A stretch of 64,000 nt of DNA. Source: Bradyrhizobium icense. GTDB lineage: Bacteria > Pseudomonadota > Alphaproteobacteria > Rhizobiales > Xanthobacteraceae. Each line of letters starts with the position of its first letter. The first letter of the stretch is position 1. Made by a program: the position numbers and the translations under genes. Shown here piece by piece: positions 56,946 to 64,000 of this stretch. The notes below the pieces were generated by a model. It was not told where the DNA came from. It made no database searches and was given only the letters and a program-made list of their open reading frames with translations. The DNA is taken from the NCBI RefSeq assembly GCF_001693385.1, contig NZ_CP016428.1:8174001-8238000 (forward strand), in the 5' to 3' direction.

Positions 56946-58265
56946 TCATCGGTTATCCAGCGTCAATAGCGCCACCAGCATCAGCACGATCGCAGGTCCC
57001 GTCTTCACCAGCGCGCCGAGCGGCTCGATCCAGAGGTCCGGCGTCAGGATGGCGGCGCCGATCATATAGCCGAGCGAGGCAATGATACCCGCGATCAGGC
57101 CAAATGCCGAGGTGCGGCGGAACGCGATCAGCACGCCGATGCTCATGTCCATCAGGCTAGTACCCACCGTGATCGGGCCGACGAGCGACGGCGGAAAACC
57201 GTGGCTGCGCAGGATTCCGGCCGCCGCGTCATAGGAAATCACCAACGCAATGAAACCGGAGACGACCCAGAACAGCACCAGGCTTGCGATCATCAGGGGC
57301 TTGATCGGGAACAGCCGGGCAAACCATTTATCCTGGATGGTCGCGACGCGTCTTCCGGCCATTTGCCTGATCGTCTTCGGTATGATGCCGGTGGCGGTCA
57401 TCCAGCCCGCGGGGCTGCCGCTGACGCCGCGCCGCAGCTCCGCGATCGCCGTGGTCCGCATCGGCGGCATCCAGCCGAGCAAACTCGTGAGGTCGCCGAG
57501 CCTGGCGCCGAGATCGAGCAGGAACGCCGGCATCACAATGCGCCACCATTTGCCGGTGCCGAACACCTCGCGAAATTGATCGATCACGTCGCCGAGCGTG
57601 ACCGGCTGCTCCTGCATCAGGTCCCACGTCACCGCGTTCGCCTCGCCCGGATCGCGCGCGGCAAGCCAGGCGATGGTCGCCGCGATATCCTCCATGGCGA
57701 CCGGCTGGAATGGCGTCAGCCGTTCGGCGGGCGAAAGATCGATCGGAAGTGCTGCGACCGAGCGCAGCATAGCGCTGCCGCCATAGGCGGCCAATGCCAC
57801 CACGAAACCCGGCCGCAGGATCGTGTAGGGGACGCCGGAATCGGCGATCAGCCGTTCGGCCTCGCGCTTGGTGGTGCTGAAGGGGGTAGCGTCGGTCTCG
57901 GCGACACCGGGAATCGAGATATGCACCAGCCGGATCGCGAGGCGACTTTCGCGGATCGCCTGCAACAGCCGCGCGACGAATTCGCGATGCACGGCGGCCG
58001 TGTCGCTGCCGGGGCCGTCCTGCAGCACGCCGACGCAATTGACGACGACGCCGATGCCTTGATCGCGCAGCAGGCGCGCCAGTGCTTCCGCATCCATCGA
58101 CATGAGGGGCAGTTCGAGATCGGGCGCACCGTTCTTCTGCGAAGCGGACAATTTGCGGGCGACTCCGACCACGCGAAATCCCCTCCCCCGCAGATCCTCG
58201 GTGACGAAGCGGCCGATCAGGCCGGAGGCGCCGAGCACGAGGATTTTTCGGATGTCGGCGTCCAT
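56946..58265 (-). CDS. NAD(P)-binding SDR fused to a DoxX-like membrane domain
   Basis: A 439-residue protein. N-terminal atypical SDR domain with V-L-G-A-S-G-L-I-G-R-F at 10-20, through about residue 290. The C-terminal four-helix DoxX_3-like membrane domain is at about 310-437 (P-L-M-I-A-S-L-V-L-F-W-V-V-S-G and G-T-S-L-M-D-M-S-I-G). Such fusions suggest membrane-coupled NAD(P)H oxidation. I chose the ATG at 58265; the frame is open far upstream but overlaps the DUF2269 gene. It starts five bases after the DUF2269 stop. Confidence 0.88.
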   Translation of the reverse strand: MDADIRKILVLGASGLIGRFVTEDLRGRGFRVVGVARKLSASQKNGAPDLELPLMSMDAEALARLLRDQGIGVVVNCVGVLQDGPGSDTAAVHREFVARLLQAIRESRLAIRLVHISIPGVAETDATPFSTTKREAERLIADSGVPYTILRPGFVVALAAYGGSAMLRSVAALPIDLSPAERLTPFQPVAMEDIAATIAWLAARDPGEANAVTWDLMQEQPVTLGDVIDQFREVFGTGKWWRIVMPAFLLDLGARLGDLTSLLGWMPPMRTTAIAELRRGVSGSPAGWMTATGIIPKTIRQMAGRRVATIQDKWFARLFPIKPLMIASLVLFWVVSGFIALVISYDAAAGILRSHGFPPSLVGPITVGTSLMDMSIGVLIAFRRTSAFGLIAGIIASLGYMIGAAILTPDLWIEPLGALVKTGPAIVLMLVALLTLDNR

Positions 58266-58270
58266 GCTGC

Positions 58271-58738
58271 CTAGAACGGTTTGGCGATCATCAGCCAGAG
58301 AATAGCCATGACCGAGCAAAACCCGGGAATCCCGAACAGAAACCAGCGGTGGAAAAGTGCGAAGTAGCGCGGCGGCAGCTCCTGATTGTGCCCCGCCGCC
58401 TTGCGCGCGAGATCGCGCATTTCGATCTGCATGAAGACGACCGGTACCCAGAACAGCCCCGCGACCGCATAGAGCCCGAGCGAGATCATCAGCCAACGCT
58501 CGCTCCACGCGGTGGAGGACAGCCACATCAGCGCGCCACCGCTCACCGGCTGCAGCAGCACCGCCGTTAGCGTGAACAGCATGTCGGCGAGCACGACGGT
58601 CTCTGCCGTGCGCACGATGAACGCCACGTCCCGGCTGCGATGGGCCATCAGCATGAAAAATGCGATGCCGGCGCCGGTGCCGAGAATGACGATCGCGCCG
58701 AGTACATGGAGATACTTGGCGAGGAAATACAGCGTCAT
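58271..58738 (-). CDS. DUF2269 family membrane protein
   Basis: A 155-residue protein with four membrane helices. It begins L-Y-F-L-A-K-Y-L-H-V-L-G-A-I, with His near helix 1 and R-W-F-L-F-G-I-P-G-F near the end, typical of DUF2269. Function unknown. It overlaps the hydrolase stop by four bases (ATGA), so translation is coupled, and is followed by the SDR-DoxX gene. Confidence 0.9.
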   Translation of the reverse strand: MTLYFLAKYLHVLGAIVILGTGAGIAFFMLMAHRSRDVAFIVRTAETVVLADMLFTLTAVLLQPVSGGALMWLSSTAWSERWLMISLGLYAVAGLFWVPVVFMQIEMRDLARKAAGHNQELPPRYFALFHRWFLFGIPGFCSVMAILWLMIAKPF

Positions 58739-59628
58739 CGCTTGGTCGCCGGGGTACGGGACCGCGCCTTCAAGGCACGATCGAGTTCAGGTCCGGCAAG
58801 GAGTACGCCGCCGCCAGTTTCCACCAGCCAGTGGCCTTCACTGCCATGGGCCGGCAGCACGCGAAAATCGGCCTTGCCGCCGGCGGCGCGAAACGCATCG
58901 ACCAGTTGACGCGAGAATGCCGGCGAAAAGTAGCTGTCGTTGGCGGCCACCAGCCAGGTCACCTTGACGCGTGCGGCCTTGCCGAATTCGCCCGCGGCAG
59001 CCACCAGCGTGTGCGGCGCACAGACCCGGCTGGGAAAATCATTGGCATGCCCGCCGCGCCCGGGCGCGAACGCGATGATGGCGGCAACGTTCTCTTCGCC
59101 GGCCAGCGCCAGCGCACCCCAGGCCCCGGCCGAATGGCCGATCGCGACCATGCCCTCGGCGCGGATGAAAGGCTGCTTGCGCATGAAGCCGGCGGCAGCG
59201 GCGATCGCATCCGCCACGGCGCGGCCAGACCTGGCGTAATCAGCCTCGTCGCAGCCGCCCTGATCCTCGAGGTATTTGCCGCCCGTCGCGCCGTGGCCCG
59301 GCCGTTCGGGAACCAGCACGGCAAATCCGCGCGTCACCAGCCATGCAGCGAGTGCGCGGTATTCGGGTTGCGGCATCTGCGCCCGCCGCAAAACGTTCTG
59401 GGTGGAGGCGTGCGCGATCACGGCAAGCGGAAACGGTCCCTCGCCCGGCGGCCGAAACAGCACCGCACGCGCTGCCGTTGCTGAATCGGGCGAAGGTACC
59501 AGCCATTGCTGCAGCCGGTGATGCTCGCCTTCCCCACTTTGCGGGCCGAAGCCAGACTGCGCGGCGGCCGCCCGCACGCCGAGCGCGGCAAGGATGGCGA
59601 CTACGAAAACCAGTCTTGGCGGATGCAT
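58735..59628 (-). CDS. exported alpha/beta hydrolase (dienelactone hydrolase-like)
   Basis: A 297-residue protein. Signal peptide 1-24 (ending A-A-A-A-Q). The nucleophile elbow is in MVAIGHSAGAWGAL, a likely catalytic His in H-G-S-E-G-H-W, and an acid earlier (ANDSYFSP). It hydrolyses an ester, amide or lactone outside the cytoplasm. It is the first gene of the four-gene cluster; the ATG at 59628 begins at the signal peptide although the frame is open upstream. It shares about 280 bases with the divergent GNAT gene. Confidence 0.85.
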   Translation of the reverse strand: MHPPRLVFVVAILAALGVRAAAAQSGFGPQSGEGEHHRLQQWLVPSPDSATAARAVLFRPPGEGPFPLAVIAHASTQNVLRRAQMPQPEYRALAAWLVTRGFAVLVPERPGHGATGGKYLEDQGGCDEADYARSGRAVADAIAAAAGFMRKQPFIRAEGMVAIGHSAGAWGALALAGEENVAAIIAFAPGRGGHANDFPSRVCAPHTLVAAAGEFGKAARVKVTWLVAANDSYFSPAFSRQLVDAFRAAGGKADFRVLPAHGSEGHWLVETGGGVLLAGPELDRALKARSRTPATKR

Positions 59629-59911
59629 GGATGGGCCCGACGCAACCGAGGGAGGGTGTTGCGAGTAACCAACAGAATACCGCTGCCGAATCAACACCAG
59701 CACATTTTCCGTTACCGGAATTGGCGGAGAACGCTCGGCAGACCACTCCAGGGATATTTTTCCCTCCATTGCCCGGGCAAAACGCGGGCGAAGCAACACT
59801 CTGTCCTCTTTCGGCACAGAAGCGTGAACAACTGATGCAGAAAATCCACAGGTTAACCGATAATTAACGATGGACCTTGAAGCCGGCCCGCCGACTTGCT
59901 TTGATCAGGAT

Positions 59912-60421
59912 ATGAGCACAACCCTGATCGAGGTTCGACCGGCCAAGGCTGCGGACGCAGCCGCGGTGGCGTCTACCCATGATGAAGCCTGGCGCTCCGC
60001 CTATCAGGGCATCATTCCCGGCGCCGAGCTCGAAAAACTCATCAACCGTCGCGGCCCGCAGTGGTGGGACAGTGCGATTCGCAAAGGCAGCCGCGTCAGC
60101 GTGCTGGTGTTCGGCGACAAGGTCGCGGGCTACGCCAATTACGGCCGCAACCGCGCCCGCAGCCTGCATTTCGAAGGCGAGATCTACGAGCTCTATCTGC
60201 GGCCGGAATTCCAGGGTCTCGGCTTCGGCCGCCGCCTGTTCACTGCCGCCCGGCGCGATCTGATGCAGAGCGGATTGAAGAGCATGGTGATCTGGGCGCT
60301 GTCCGACAACGATCCGGCGACGGAATTCTACCGCGCGCTCGGCGGCCGCATGGTGGCCCGCTCCTCGGAGAAGTTCGGGGCCAAATCGCTCGATAAGGTC
60401 GCTTTCGCCTGGAGCAACTGA
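59912..60421 (+). CDS. GNAT family N-acetyltransferase
   Basis: A 169-residue protein. Acetyl-CoA site motif LYLRPEFQGLGFGRRLF at about 91-107 with the R/Q-x-x-G-x-G/A loop, and D-N-D-P-A-T-E-F-Y-R-A-L-G-G at the C-terminus. Substrate unknown. I chose the ATG at 59912, where the domain begins; an upstream ATG (59870) is in frame but adds unrelated residues. A hairpin follows. Confidence 0.9.
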   Translation: MSTTLIEVRPAKAADAAAVASTHDEAWRSAYQGIIPGAELEKLINRRGPQWWDSAIRKGSRVSVLVFGDKVAGYANYGRNRARSLHFEGEIYELYLRPEFQGLGFGRRLFTAARRDLMQSGLKSMVIWALSDNDPATEFYRALGGRMVARSSEKFGAKSLDKVAFAWSN

Positions 60422-60458
60422 AGCTATTTCAGGCTTTTCCCTGCTCGGCTGCGGGTCT

Positions 60459-60500
60459 AAAGGGACCCTGACGCGCGCCTGATTCCTGGCGCGTCCCTTT
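60459..60500 (+). terminator. possible terminator after the GNAT gene
   Basis: AAAGGGAC...GCGC pairs with GCGCGTCCCTTT, with a bulge of CCTGAC on the left side and a 12-base loop. The T-tract is short (TTTAA). It lies 38 bases after the GNAT stop. Confidence 0.45.
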
Positions 60501-60520
60501 AACGCCAAGCGGAGCCCCTT

Positions 60521-61051
60521 ATGCGCATTGACGCCATCTCGATCGGAGTAAATCCGCCACACGACGTCAACGTCATCATCGAGGTGCCGGTCGGCGGCGA
60601 GCCGATCAAATATGAGATGGACAAGGAAGCCGGCACGCTGGTGGTCGATCGCTTCCTCTATACGGCGATGCGCTATCCCGGCAATTACGGCTTCATCCCG
60701 CACACGCTGTCCGGCGACGGCGACCCCTGCGACGTGCTGATTGCCAATACCCGCGCGATCGTGCCGGGCGCCGTGATGAGCGTGCGGCCGGTCGGTGTGT
60801 TGCTGATGGAAGATGAAGCCGGCGGCGACGAGAAGATCATCGCCGTGCCGTCTTCGAAGCTGACCCAGCGCTACGACAAGGTCCGGAACTACAGCGACCT
60901 GCCCGACATTACGCTGCAGCAGATCCAGCACTTCTTCGAGCACTACAAGGATCTCGAGAAGGGCAAATGGGTGAAGGTGCTGCGCTGGTGCGGCGCAGAG
61001 GACGCCCACCGCCTGATCCTGGAAGGCATCGAGCGCGCGAAGAAGAAGTAG
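60521..61051 (+). CDS. ppa: inorganic pyrophosphatase
   Basis: A 176-residue family I pyrophosphatase, hydrolysing PPi to phosphate. The DGDPCDVLI motif at about 66-74 with its Asp metal ligands, the [10 protein letters not shown] region and the D-E-K-I-I-A-V-P region are all present. Length normal. A palindromic repeat and then folD follow in the opposite direction. Confidence 0.97.
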   Translation: MRIDAISIGVNPPHDVNVIIEVPVGGEPIKYEMDKEAGTLVVDRFLYTAMRYPGNYGFIPHTLSGDGDPCDVLIANTRAIVPGAVMSVRPVGVLLMEDEAGGDEKIIAVPSSKLTQRYDKVRNYSDLPDITLQQIQHFFEHYKDLEKGKWVKVLRWCGAEDAHRLILEGIERAKKK

Positions 61052-61087
61052 GCTTTTTCAGCGCGTCGCGGTCGACGACGAGGTGAT

Positions 61088-61127
61088 GTCATTCCGGGGC
61101 GATGCGTCAGCATCGCCCCGGAATGAC
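61088..61127. repeat. perfect palindrome, CGTCATTCCGG family, copy 2
   Basis: GTCATTCCGGGGCGATGC, loop GTCA, GCATCGCCCCGGAATGAC: 18 perfectly paired bases. It lies between the converging ppa and folD genes and could end both transcripts. Confidence 0.92.
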
Positions 61128-61135
61128 GGTAACAC

Positions 61136-62020
61136 CTACACCGCCGGCTTCGGCAGCCCGTGAAGTGCACAGGCGGCGCGCAGCGTGTTGACCAACAGAC
61201 ATGCCACCGTCATCTGCCCGACGCCGCCGGGCACCGGCGTAATCGCGCCGGCGACCTCCGATACTTCCTTGAACGCGATGTCGCCGACCAGCCGGGTTTT
61301 GCCATCGGCTATAGGCAGGCGGTTGATGCCGACATCGATCACGGTGGCGCCCGGCTTGATCCAGCCGGCGCGCACCATCTCGGGCTTGCCGACCGCGGCA
61401 TAGACCAGATCGGCGCGGGCGCAGAGTTGCGGCAGGTCCTTTGAGCGCGAATGTGCGATCGTCACCGTCGCATTTTCATTCAGCAGCAATTGCACCAGCG
61501 GGCGGCCGACCAGGTTGGAGCGGCCGATGACGATCGCATTCATGCCTTCGAGCGAGGCATGCACGCTCTTGGTCAGGATGATGCAGCCCAGCGGCGTGCA
61601 CGGCGACAGCGCAGCAAAGCCGCCGGCCAGCCGCCCGGCATTGTTGGGATGCAACCCGTCGACGTCCTTGGCGGGATCGATCGCGTTGATGATGGTTTCG
61701 GTGTGAAGCGATTTCGGCAGCGGCAACTGCACGAGAATGCCGTGTACCGTGGGATCGCGGTTGAGTTTTTCGATCAGCGCCAGCAGGTTGGCCTGCGCGA
61801 CGTCGGCGGGCAGTTTGTGCTCGAACGAGGCCATGCCGGCGGCCTGGGTCTGGGTGTGCTTGCTGCGGACATAGACCTCGCTGGCGGGGTCATTGCCGAC
61901 CAGCACCACCGCAAGGCCCGGCGTGACCTGATGCTCGCGCTTGACCCGCGCGACCTCTTCCGCGACACGGGCGCGAAGCTCCGCCGCAATGACCTTTCCG
62001 TCGATGATGCGTGCCGTCAT
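61136..62020 (-). CDS. folD: methylenetetrahydrofolate dehydrogenase/cyclohydrolase
   Basis: A 294-residue bifunctional enzyme of one-carbon metabolism. Y-V-R-S-K at about 50-54 with the catalytic Lys, [20 protein letters not shown], the NADP site [10 protein letters not shown] and the C-terminal [11 protein letters not shown]. Normal length. It is preceded by DUF167 and YggT genes on the same strand, with a repeat between. Confidence 0.97.
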   Translation of the reverse strand: MTARIIDGKVIAAELRARVAEEVARVKREHQVTPGLAVVLVGNDPASEVYVRSKHTQTQAAGMASFEHKLPADVAQANLLALIEKLNRDPTVHGILVQLPLPKSLHTETIINAIDPAKDVDGLHPNNAGRLAGGFAALSPCTPLGCIILTKSVHASLEGMNAIVIGRSNLVGRPLVQLLLNENATVTIAHSRSKDLPQLCARADLVYAAVGKPEMVRAGWIKPGATVIDVGINRLPIADGKTRLVGDIAFKEVSEVAGAITPVPGGVGQMTVACLLVNTLRAACALHGLPKPAV

Positions 62021-62045
62021 CTCAATCCTTCGTCTTCGCTTTGAC

Positions 62046-62110
62046 GCATGATCTTTTCGGAAAACCGGGTCCCACTTTGCGCTAACGCGGCCTCCGGCTC
62101 CGGATCATGC
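62046..62110. repeat. palindromic repeat, GCATGATC/GATCATGC family, copy 2
   Basis: GCATGATC at the left and GATCATGC at the right, with CGGAAAACCGGGTCCCACTT inside. It overlaps the stop codon of the DUF167 gene and fills the gap before folD. Confidence 0.85.
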
Positions 62111-62422
62111 TTTGGCGGCGGCTACCTTTCGCAGCGTTTCGCCGAGAATTTTGGGATCGCCATCAATGGCGACCTGCTTGAGGCGCGACGTCATGCCCGA
62201 CAGGATCTTCACCCTCGCCTTCGGGACGCCGAGCACCTTCGCCAGCAGTTCCGTGACCGCGCGGTTTGCCTCGCCGCCGTCGGCGATGGCGCGGACGCGA
62301 ACCTTGACCACCGAGCGGCCGTTGGCGAGCGTCTCAATGCCATCGATATCGTCGCGGCCGCCGCGCGGTGTCACCCGCAGCGCGACACTGATGCCGTCGG
62401 TGGAGTAGCGCCAGGGATCCAT
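62105..62422 (-). CDS. DUF167 family protein
   Basis: A 105-residue protein of the YggU type. R-V-T-P-R-G-G-R-D at the start, E-A-N-R-A-V-T-E-L-L-A-K-V-L-G-V and V-K-I-L-S-G are typical. Function unknown, small soluble protein. It follows the YggT gene and precedes folD; the three are a common neighbour set. Its stop lies in the repeat at 62046-62110. Confidence 0.9.
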   Translation of the reverse strand: MDPWRYSTDGISVALRVTPRGGRDDIDGIETLANGRSVVKVRVRAIADGGEANRAVTELLAKVLGVPKARVKILSGMTSRLKQVAIDGDPKILGETLRKVAAAKA

Positions 62423-62452
62423 CGGGCATCCATCAGCTGTCGGTGCTCGCGA

Positions 62453-62743
62453 TCAGACGACGTTGGGATAGACGTAGTAGAGAATCACCCGCTGCATGAA
62501 CATGATGATCAGGATCAGGATAATCGGTGAGATATCGAGGCCGCCCAGATTGGGCATGAACCGGCGGATCGGCGCCAGCGCCGGCTCGGTGATCCGGTAC
62601 AGGAACTCGGCCACCGCCGCGACGAACCCGTTGCGCGTGTTCACGACATTGAAGGCGATCAGCCAGGACAGGATGGCCGCAGCGATCAAGAGCCAGACAT
62701 AGAGGTCAAGGACGATGATGACGATGTCGAGGATGGCGCGCAT
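62453..62743 (-). CDS. YggT family membrane protein
   Basis: A 96-residue protein with two membrane segments (about 2-25 and 68-92). I-L-S-W-L-I-A-F-N-V-V-N and L-Y-R-I-T-E-P-A-L-A-P-I-R-R mark the YggT family. Related proteins take part in cell-division or osmotic processes; role here unknown. It starts a set with DUF167 and folD on the minus strand. The ATG at 62743 is chosen for the family start; the ribosome site is weak. Confidence 0.9.
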   Translation of the reverse strand: MRAILDIVIIVLDLYVWLLIAAAILSWLIAFNVVNTRNGFVAAVAEFLYRITEPALAPIRRFMPNLGGLDISPIILILIIMFMQRVILYYVYPNVV

Positions 62744-62851
62744 GTGAGGGGAGCTCGCGAGGAGGGATAAGCAGCTAGATATCGGTTCATCCCCTCGCAA
62801 ACAAGGGAAGTTCCCGGCAAAATGACGCCAAAATCGGCGCTTTCACCGTTC

Positions 62852-62879
62852 TTGACTTGGCCTTGGGCCGGACTGTAAA
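62852..62879 (+). promoter_or_regulatory. likely promoter of the tRNA-Ala gene
   Basis: TTGACT, a 16-base spacer and TGTAAA. The expected start is about 40 bases before the mature tRNA 5' end at 62927. It is a good sigma-70-type match placed as expected for a tRNA gene. Confidence 0.6.
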
Positions 62880-62926
62880 TGGCGCCGATTGTCGGCTGTT
62901 TCGGGTCAGTTCGAAGCGGTCGCGAC

Positions 62927-63000
<74 letters not shown>

Positions 63001-63002
<2 letters not shown>

Positions 63003-63076
63003 GCCTTCGCTTGCTTCGCAAGCTACGGCTCGGCAAGCCAAGCCGTGCCCCATCGTAGCGAAGCAAGCGAAGGCTG
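63001..63076. repeat. 18-base perfect inverted repeat beginning at the tRNA 3' end
   Basis: CAGCCTTCGCTTGCTTCG (63001-63018) and CGAAGCAAGCGAAGGCTG (63059-63076) are exact complements. The left arm begins with the CA of the tRNA's CCA. It may be the tRNA terminator or a processing element, or a palindromic unit inserted here. Confidence 0.85.
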
Positions 63077-63139
63077 CCGCGGCGTAGCCCGATGGGCGAA
63101 GCCGGGCCTAGGCAAAGCCTACTGCAGCCCACTCCCCCC

Positions 63140-63979
63140 TCACCTCCCCGTAAACCGCGGCGGCCGCTTCTCGACAAAGCTCGCTACGCCCTCCCGGAAA
63201 TCGCTCCCCTTCAGCGCGATCTGCATTTCGCGGTTGGCGTCGATGGTGGCTTCCGCCAGCGTCTGGAACGGCACGTCGTAGAGCTGGCGCTTGATTACCG
63301 AAATCGCGCTCGGCGAGACGAAATCGGCGAGATCGCGCGCGTAAGCGTACGTCTGCTCGCGCAACTGATCCGGCGGATAGAGCCGGGTGACCAGCCCGAT
63401 GCGCAGCGCTTCCTCGCTTGAGACCCGCCGCGCCGACATCAGCAAATCCAGCGCATTGGCGTGGCCGACGATGCGCGGCAGCATCCAGCTAATGCCGTGC
63501 TCGGCAATCAGCCCGCGGCGCGCGAACGAGGTGGTGAAGACGGTATTGTCGGCCGCAAAGCGCAGGTCGCAATAGAGCGCGTGGACCAGGCCGATACCGG
63601 CGGTGGCGCCGTTTAGCATGCCGATCACCGGTTTCGGGATCGCCGGATAATAGGCGTAGCGCGTCTGCCAGTCCGCCCGGCGGTTCATGTCGAACGGCGG
63701 CGTGTTTTCGCCGCGCCTGATCTCGCTGGGATCGATCGCCTGCAACGCCTCCATATCAGCACCGGCGCAGAAGGCGCGGCCGGCGCCGGTGAGCACGATG
63801 ACGCGGACATTGTCGTCGGCGCTGGCAGCCTCCATGGCATGACGCACGTCGCGCTCCATGGTCGCGGTCCACGCGTTCATGCGGTCGGGGCGATTGAGCG
63901 TGATGGTCGCGATCCTGTCGCTCACCTCGTAGAGAATATGCTGATAGGTCACCGCGGGTCTCCCTGTCGTTCTTGTCAT
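63140..63979 (-). CDS. enoyl-CoA hydratase/isomerase family protein
   Basis: A 279-residue crotonase-fold protein. The CoA/oxyanion-hole segments are GAGRAFCAGADM at about 76-87 and NGATAGIGLVHAL at about 133-145; an Arg/His-rich middle follows. Glu residues usual for hydration are not clearly matched, so it may be an isomerase or another crotonase. A GTG start ten codons in (63952) is possible. It sits at the right end; the remaining bases hold no complete gene. Confidence 0.85.
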   Translation of the reverse strand: MTRTTGRPAVTYQHILYEVSDRIATITLNRPDRMNAWTATMERDVRHAMEAASADDNVRVIVLTGAGRAFCAGADMEALQAIDPSEIRRGENTPPFDMNRRADWQTRYAYYPAIPKPVIGMLNGATAGIGLVHALYCDLRFAADNTVFTTSFARRGLIAEHGISWMLPRIVGHANALDLLMSARRVSSEEALRIGLVTRLYPPDQLREQTYAYARDLADFVSPSAISVIKRQLYDVPFQTLAEATIDANREMQIALKGSDFREGVASFVEKRPPRFTGR

Positions 63980-64000
63980 TGCCGTGCGGGCTCAGGAGCG

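Overview
The window is high-GC chromosomal DNA from an alphaproteobacterium of the Bradyrhizobium/Rhodopseudomonas type (Bradyrhizobiaceae). The evidence is the gene content and order (leuD, beta-carbonic anhydrase, asd, leuB, sdhCDAB, argG, rlmN, typA, ppa, folD), a malonyl-CoA synthetase close to the Rhodopseudomonas MatB type, IalB and DUF6455 proteins, TAXI solute-binding proteins, and several families of short palindromic repeats scattered between genes. Most of it is ordinary core chromosome. I see no prophage, insertion sequence, CRISPR array or secretion cluster.

Layout. 0-1.6 kb: small secreted His/Tyr/Pro-rich proteins on the minus strand. 1.6-10.2 kb: zinc peptidase, leuD, a glycosyltransferase, a DUF6455 protein, a frameshifted cytochrome c, a CitE-like lyase, beta-carbonic anhydrase, asd and leuB. 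10.4-14.9 kb: MFS transporter, saccharopine-dehydrogenase-like reductase, and a Rieske protein with a large uncharacterised helical domain. 14.9-17.1 kb: molybdopterin oxidoreductase with a cytochrome b partner, then a FAS1 protein. 17.4-21.3 kb: SDR, matB, a small unknown protein, and a TauE/SafE exporter facing a decayed LysR gene. 21.9-25.3 kb: succinate dehydrogenase operon sdhCDAB. 25.5-31.6 kb: hybrid histidine kinase, BacA-like ABC exporter, FkbM methyltransferase, VOC protein, small Pro-rich protein. 31.8-37.5 kb: OmpA-family protein with a very long Pro/Ala stalk, homocysteine methyltransferase, TetR regulator, alkaline phosphatase. 37.7-44.8 kb: argG, PAP2 phosphatase, rlmN, IalB, SDR, quinone oxidoreductase. 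45.1-51.6 kb: Sel1-like membrane protein with YEQ repeats, two TAXI proteins around a YkvA protein and PhhB, and PhoD. 51.6-55 kb: receiver protein, divergent Crp/Fnr regulator, typA. 55.1-59.6 kb: amine oxidase and a four-gene minus-strand membrane redox cluster. 59.9-64 kb: GNAT, ppa, folD with DUF167 and YggT genes, tRNA-Ala(CGC), enoyl-CoA hydratase.

How the parts relate. leuD, asd, leuB and argG serve amino-acid synthesis. sdhCDAB is the TCA-cycle and respiratory complex II. matB, CitE-like, enoyl-CoA hydratase and SDR proteins suggest acyl-CoA metabolism. PhoA- and PhoD-type phosphatases and a PAP2 enzyme handle phosphate esters outside the cytoplasm.

The least explained parts are the membrane-anchored TAXI protein with a C-terminal cytoplasmic domain, the Rieske-helical fusion, the hydrolase/DUF2269/SDR-DoxX/DCC operon, the Tat-lipoprotein molybdoenzyme with its cytochrome b, and a terminator-like hairpin in the typA leader. 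Two decayed genes (cytochrome c and LysR) were found by reading across frames. All functional calls come from reading motifs and family resemblance; no database search was run.
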